From DATAEE01 sp036257535 (lineage in GTDB: Bacteria > Acidobacteriota > Vicinamibacteria > Vicinamibacterales > 2-12-FULL-66-21), in assembly GCA_036257535.1 (NCBI GenBank), contig DATAFJ010000169.1:11394-75393 (forward strand): 64,000 bases of DNA, read 5' to 3'. The number at the start of each line of letters is the position of its first letter. The stretch's first letter is position 1. The notes below the pieces were generated by a model, which saw only the letters and a program-made list of their open reading frames with translations, was not told the origin of the DNA and ran no database searches. Of this stretch, positions 61,278 to 64,000 are shown piece after piece. A program made the translations under genes and the position numbers.

Positions 61278-61997
61278 ATGCAAACCATGACAAAGATTCC
61301 TCGTCGCGAAATGCTGGGTCTGCTCGCTTCAGGGCCCGTCGCCGCCGGCTTCGTGTGGACCGATGCCGAGGCGCAGACGGCGCACCATCAAGCGCAGGCG
61401 GCGCGGCAGACGGCGCGCAAGACCGGCACCCCGTTCAAGCCGAAGTTCTTCACGCCTCACGAGTACGCGACCGTCCTGGTGCTCGTCGACTTGATCATTC
61501 CCAAGGACGGGCGGTCCGGCAGCGCAACGGATGCCGGCGTCCCGGAGTTCATGGATTTCATCATGCTCGATCAGGAGGAGCGCCAGACGGCGATGCGCGG
61601 CGGGCTTGCGTGGGTCGATCGCGAATGCGAGCGCCGCTTCGACACGCGGTTCGTCGACTGCACCGCGGATCAACGGACGGCGATCCTGGACGACATCTCC
61701 GTGAGCGAACCGGCGCCGCCAAAACCAGTCACGCCGCCCGCCGCCGAGGCGGCGCCGCCTGCAACACCGGCAGCCGCGCGCGTGCTTCCGGGAAAGCAGG
61801 CGGTTTCGGGCGCGCCGAGCGAGCTCTCGCACGGCATCCAGTTCTTCCGCAGCTTCCGCGATCTCACCGCGAGCGGCTTCTGGACCAGCAAGATGGGTAT
61901 GGCCGACCTGCAGTACATGGGCAACCAGCCGGTGCTCGAGTGGAAAGGCTGCCCCGACGGGGCGCTCCGCAAACTTGGCGTCAGCAACTCACCGTAA
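61278..61997 (+). CDS. Gluconate 2-dehydrogenase subunit 3 family protein
   Basis: A 239-aa protein. The N-terminus TKIPRREMLGLLASGPVAAG is a Tat leader, proper for the small subunit that carries the GMC subunit out of the cell. The core FFTPHEYATVLVLVDLIIPK, then AGVPEFMDFIMLDQ, then FFRSFRDLTASGFWTSKMGM is the Gluconate_2-dh3 domain. A Pro/Ala linker (about 150-180) is an insertion. Two ATGs (61278, 61287) are possible. It is the partner of the GMC oxidoreductase immediately upstream. Confidence 0.88.
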   Translation: MQTMTKIPRREMLGLLASGPVAAGFVWTDAEAQTAHHQAQAARQTARKTGTPFKPKFFTPHEYATVLVLVDLIIPKDGRSGSATDAGVPEFMDFIMLDQEERQTAMRGGLAWVDRECERRFDTRFVDCTADQRTAILDDISVSEPAPPKPVTPPAAEAAPPATPAAARVLPGKQAVSGAPSELSHGIQFFRSFRDLTASGFWTSKMGMADLQYMGNQPVLEWKGCPDGALRKLGVSNSP

Positions 61998-62012
61998 GCG
62001 GCTAACGATCAA

Positions 62013-62039
62013 TCCACACTCCACACTCCACATTCCACA
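62013..62039. repeat. Low-complexity CCACACT/CCACATT repeat
   Basis: Four units of a 7-bp word (CCACACT, CCACACT, CCACATT, CCACAAT) run directly into the start of the next gene; the last unit overlaps its ATG at 62040. It is a 7-bp period repeat like those at 22873 and 53281. Confidence 0.65.
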
Positions 62040-64000
62040 ATGGGAATGGCTTTTCTAGCCTCCTTTCTCGTCCTTTTTCTGGAAGTCGCGCTCATCCGGT
62101 GGATGCCGGCCTACATCCGCCTGCTGTCGTTCTTCTCGAACTTCATCCTCCTCGCCTGTTTTCTCGGCATCGGCGTGGGCTGCCTGCTCGCGTACACCAG
62201 GCGCAACCTCTTCGTGTGGTTTCCGCCGATCCAGGCGGTCGTCATTGCAGCGGTGTATTTCCTCCGCCTCGAGGTCTCGGTCGCGACCTCAGGCAGCATT
62301 TATTTTTCGAGCGGCACGGCGGAGGAGGTCGTCGCCGTCGAGAGCACGCTGCTCCTGCCGCTCCTCTTCGTCATCGTCTCGCTGCTGTTCGTGGCGCTCG
62401 CGCAGCGGATGGCGATCGAGATGTCGCGGCTGCCCGCGCTGCGCGGCTACACGGTCAACCTGCTTGGCAGCCTCGCCGGGGTCGTTGCGTTCGGCATCTG
62501 CTCGTGGCTCGAGCTCTCGCCAACCGTCTGGTTCGCAGTCGCGTTCGCGGCGGCGGTGCCGCTCCTGTGGCGCGACGGTGGCACGACCCTTAAGGGTCGT
62601 GCGACGGTGATTGGTCTCCTCGTCCTGTCCCTCGCGATCGTCCATGTGATGGCGCGCTCGGCGATCTGGTCGCCTTACTACAAGATCACCGTCCGGCAGG
62701 AAGGACCCGACACCGTCGTCGAGGTGAACAACATCTTTCATCAGTCGATGGCCCCGGTCAGCCAGAAGGAATACTTCTACCAGTGGCCGTACATGGTTTT
62801 TGGCGACACGTTCGAGAACGTGCTCATCCTCGGGGCCGGATCGGGCACCGACGTCGCCGCGGCGCTGCAGCACGGCGCGAAGCACGTGGACGCGGTCGAG
62901 ATCGACCCGGCCATCATCAGGCTTGGACGCGAACGTCATCCCGATGGGCCCTACACCGATCCGCGCGTGACGATCGTCAATGACGACGCCCGGCATTTTC
63001 TCAGGACGACAGACAAGAAGTACGACCTCGTGGTGTTTGCGTTGATCGACTCGCTGACGCTCCAATCGAGCTTTGCGGGCGTCCGGCTCGAAAGCTACAT
63101 GTTCACGGAAGAGTCGTTCCGCGCCGTACGGGATCGGCTCGCGCCGGACGGCGTGCTCGTCATCTACAACTACTTCCGCGAGCCCTGGCTCGTGGATCGG
63201 CTGGCGAACACGGCGGCGGCCGCGTGCGGCACCGAGCCGCGCGTGCACGTCCACGAGGCGCGCGCTTACCTCGGAGTCATGATGGTGGGTCCGCGCCTGG
63301 CGCGGCAGGCGGCCATTCCCGAGCCGCCTGGGCGCGTGACCGCCTTCGGCCAGTCTCACGAGCCGAGCCCGGCGAGGCTGCATCGGCGCGACGCCTCGAT
63401 TGAACCGGCGCTCGACGACTGGCCGTTCCTCTACCTGCGCGACCGCCACATGCCGCGGCACTACGTCGCCGCGCTCACGCTCATCCTGATTCTCTCGGTC
63501 GCGGCTGTTGTGGGGGCGCTCAGTCTCGCGCAAGGCGGCGCCGCTGCGGTCGGGGCGCCCACGCGCCCGCTCGGAAGCAGGGACGTCCAGATGTTCCTGC
63601 TCGGCGCCGGCTTCATGATGCTCGAGACGAAGTCGATCATCCAGTTCGCGCTCTTGTGGGGTTCAACCTGGGTCGTCGCGTCGCTCGCGATCGCGTCGGT
63701 ACTGACGATGGCGCTGGCGGCGAACTATATCGTCGCCAGGCGCGAGATCACCCGGGCCTGGCTCGTCGTCGCTGTCCTCATCTCACTTCTGGCCGCGAAC
63801 TACGCGCTGCCCATCGGCCGGGTTGCATTCGCGAGCCGGGTTCTCGAGTCGATCTTCTACGCGGTGCTCGTCTTCAGCCCGATCCTGTGCGCCGGGCTGC
63901 TGTTCGGATCCGCGATCAAGCGGTCGCCATCGCTCGCGCGCGACTACGGCGTCAATCTCCTGGGGGCGATGGCGGGTGGGGTGGGGGAGTATCTGTCGCT
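62040..64000 (+). CDS. Membrane protein with spermidine-synthase-like domain (3' end outside window)
   Basis: An open frame of 653 codons that runs off the end. N-terminal TM segments (about 1-195: FLASFLVLFLEVALIRWM, FFSNFILLACFLGIGVGCLL and others) are followed by a soluble Rossmann part (about 235-410) with VLILGAGSGTDVAAALQHGA and VDAVEIDPAIIRLG, then DARHFLRTTDKKYDLVVFAL, as in spermidine synthases and other class I transferases. A second TM group begins at about 475 with MFLLGAGFMMLETKSIIQF. Such fused membrane transferases are common in Acidobacteria; the acceptor is unknown and a true aminopropyl transferase role is not shown. ATG 62040 or 62046. Confidence 0.85.
   Translation, partial: MGMAFLASFLVLFLEVALIRWMPAYIRLLSFFSNFILLACFLGIGVGCLLAYTRRNLFVWFPPIQAVVIAAVYFLRLEVSVATSGSIYFSSGTAEEVVAVESTLLLPLLFVIVSLLFVALAQRMAIEMSRLPALRGYTVNLLGSLAGVVAFGICSWLELSPTVWFAVAFAAAVPLLWRDGGTTLKGRATVIGLLVLSLAIVHVMARSAIWSPYYKITVRQEGPDTVVEVNNIFHQSMAPVSQKEYFYQWPYMVFGDTFENVLILGAGSGTDVAAALQHGAKHVDAVEIDPAIIRLGRERHPDGPYTDPRVTIVNDDARHFLRTTDKKYDLVVFALIDSLTLQSSFAGVRLESYMFTEESFRAVRDRLAPDGVLVIYNYFREPWLVDRLANTAAAACGTEPRVHVHEARAYLGVMMVGPRLARQAAIPEPPGRVTAFGQSHEPSPARLHRRDASIEPALDDWPFLYLRDRHMPRHYVAALTLILILSVAAVVGALSLAQGGAAAVGAPTRPLGSRDVQMFLLGAGFMMLETKSIIQFALLWGSTWVVASLAIASVLTMALAANYIVARREITRAWLVVAVLISLLAANYALPIGRVAFASRVLESIFYAVLVFSPILCAGLLFGSAIKRSPSLARDYGVNLLGAMAGGVGEYLS

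Overview
The window is a 64 kb stretch of GC-rich, gene-dense bacterial chromosome. No rRNA, complete tRNA, CRISPR array, plasmid or phage module is visible. The gene content points to Acidobacteriota, most likely Vicinamibacteria. The pointers are an ADOP-type permease, two very large TonB-dependent receptors with an N-terminal carboxypeptidase-regulatory domain, receptor-like Ser/Thr kinases fused to TPR or ATPase modules, an Asp-box (VPS10/sortilin-like) protein, and a PD40-amidohydrolase fusion. This placement is an inference from gene families, not from a marker gene.

Layout. 1-6.4 kb: 5' end of a Rossmann oxidoreductase, a VOC protein with a serine hydrolase, then a minus-strand operon DUF3574 - asparagine synthase - membrane patatin. 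6.4-13 kb: PQQ-type dehydrogenase, THEP1-like NTPase, a 59-aa coiled-coil protein, a WYL-regulator fragment, a zinc-ribbon protein, a choloylglycine-hydrolase-like enzyme and a CPBP protease. 13-19.4 kb: an FAD oxidoreductase broken by an in-frame TGA, a secreted protein, a wHTH-hydrolase-degenerate cyclase fusion, and an amidase coupled to DUF3891. 19.5-32 kb: TonB receptor, sulfatase-TPR protein, Asp-box protein, a gene fragment truncated at both ends, and the ADOP permease. 32-41 kb: 2OG-Fe(II) oxygenase, OsmC, methyltransferase, tyrosine phosphatase, hydroxyisobutyrate dehydrogenase family enzyme, beta-propeller protein, a frameshifted serine hydrolase and a metallophosphoesterase. 41-52.6 kb: TerB divergent from two tandem Ser/Thr kinases, then the PD40-amidohydrolase and an SGNH hydrolase. 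52.7-64 kb: GH78-type rhamnosidase convergent with a second TonB receptor, then a GMC oxidoreductase with its subunit-3 partner and a membrane spermidine-synthase-like protein that runs off the end. The last block may be a glycoside uptake, hydrolysis and sugar-oxidation module.

The most unusual content is not a gene. At least eight kinds of short palindromic or tandem repeat sit between genes, and several have become part of gene ends. They supply stop codons and C-termini for four genes, a leader for one, and an interrupted signal-peptide region for another. Two genes with a REP-like hairpin at their 5' end also carry a second disabling lesion (a nonsense codon; a -1 frameshift at a slippery G GGA AAA). 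The four REP-like hairpins share an A-tract/GG(T/G)G(T/A)C theme and look like one element class mobilised in trans. A 229-nt hairpin at 24.8-25.05 kb looks like a MITE, and a ~235-bp tandem duplication at 51.4-51.9 kb copies the whole spacer between two convergent genes.
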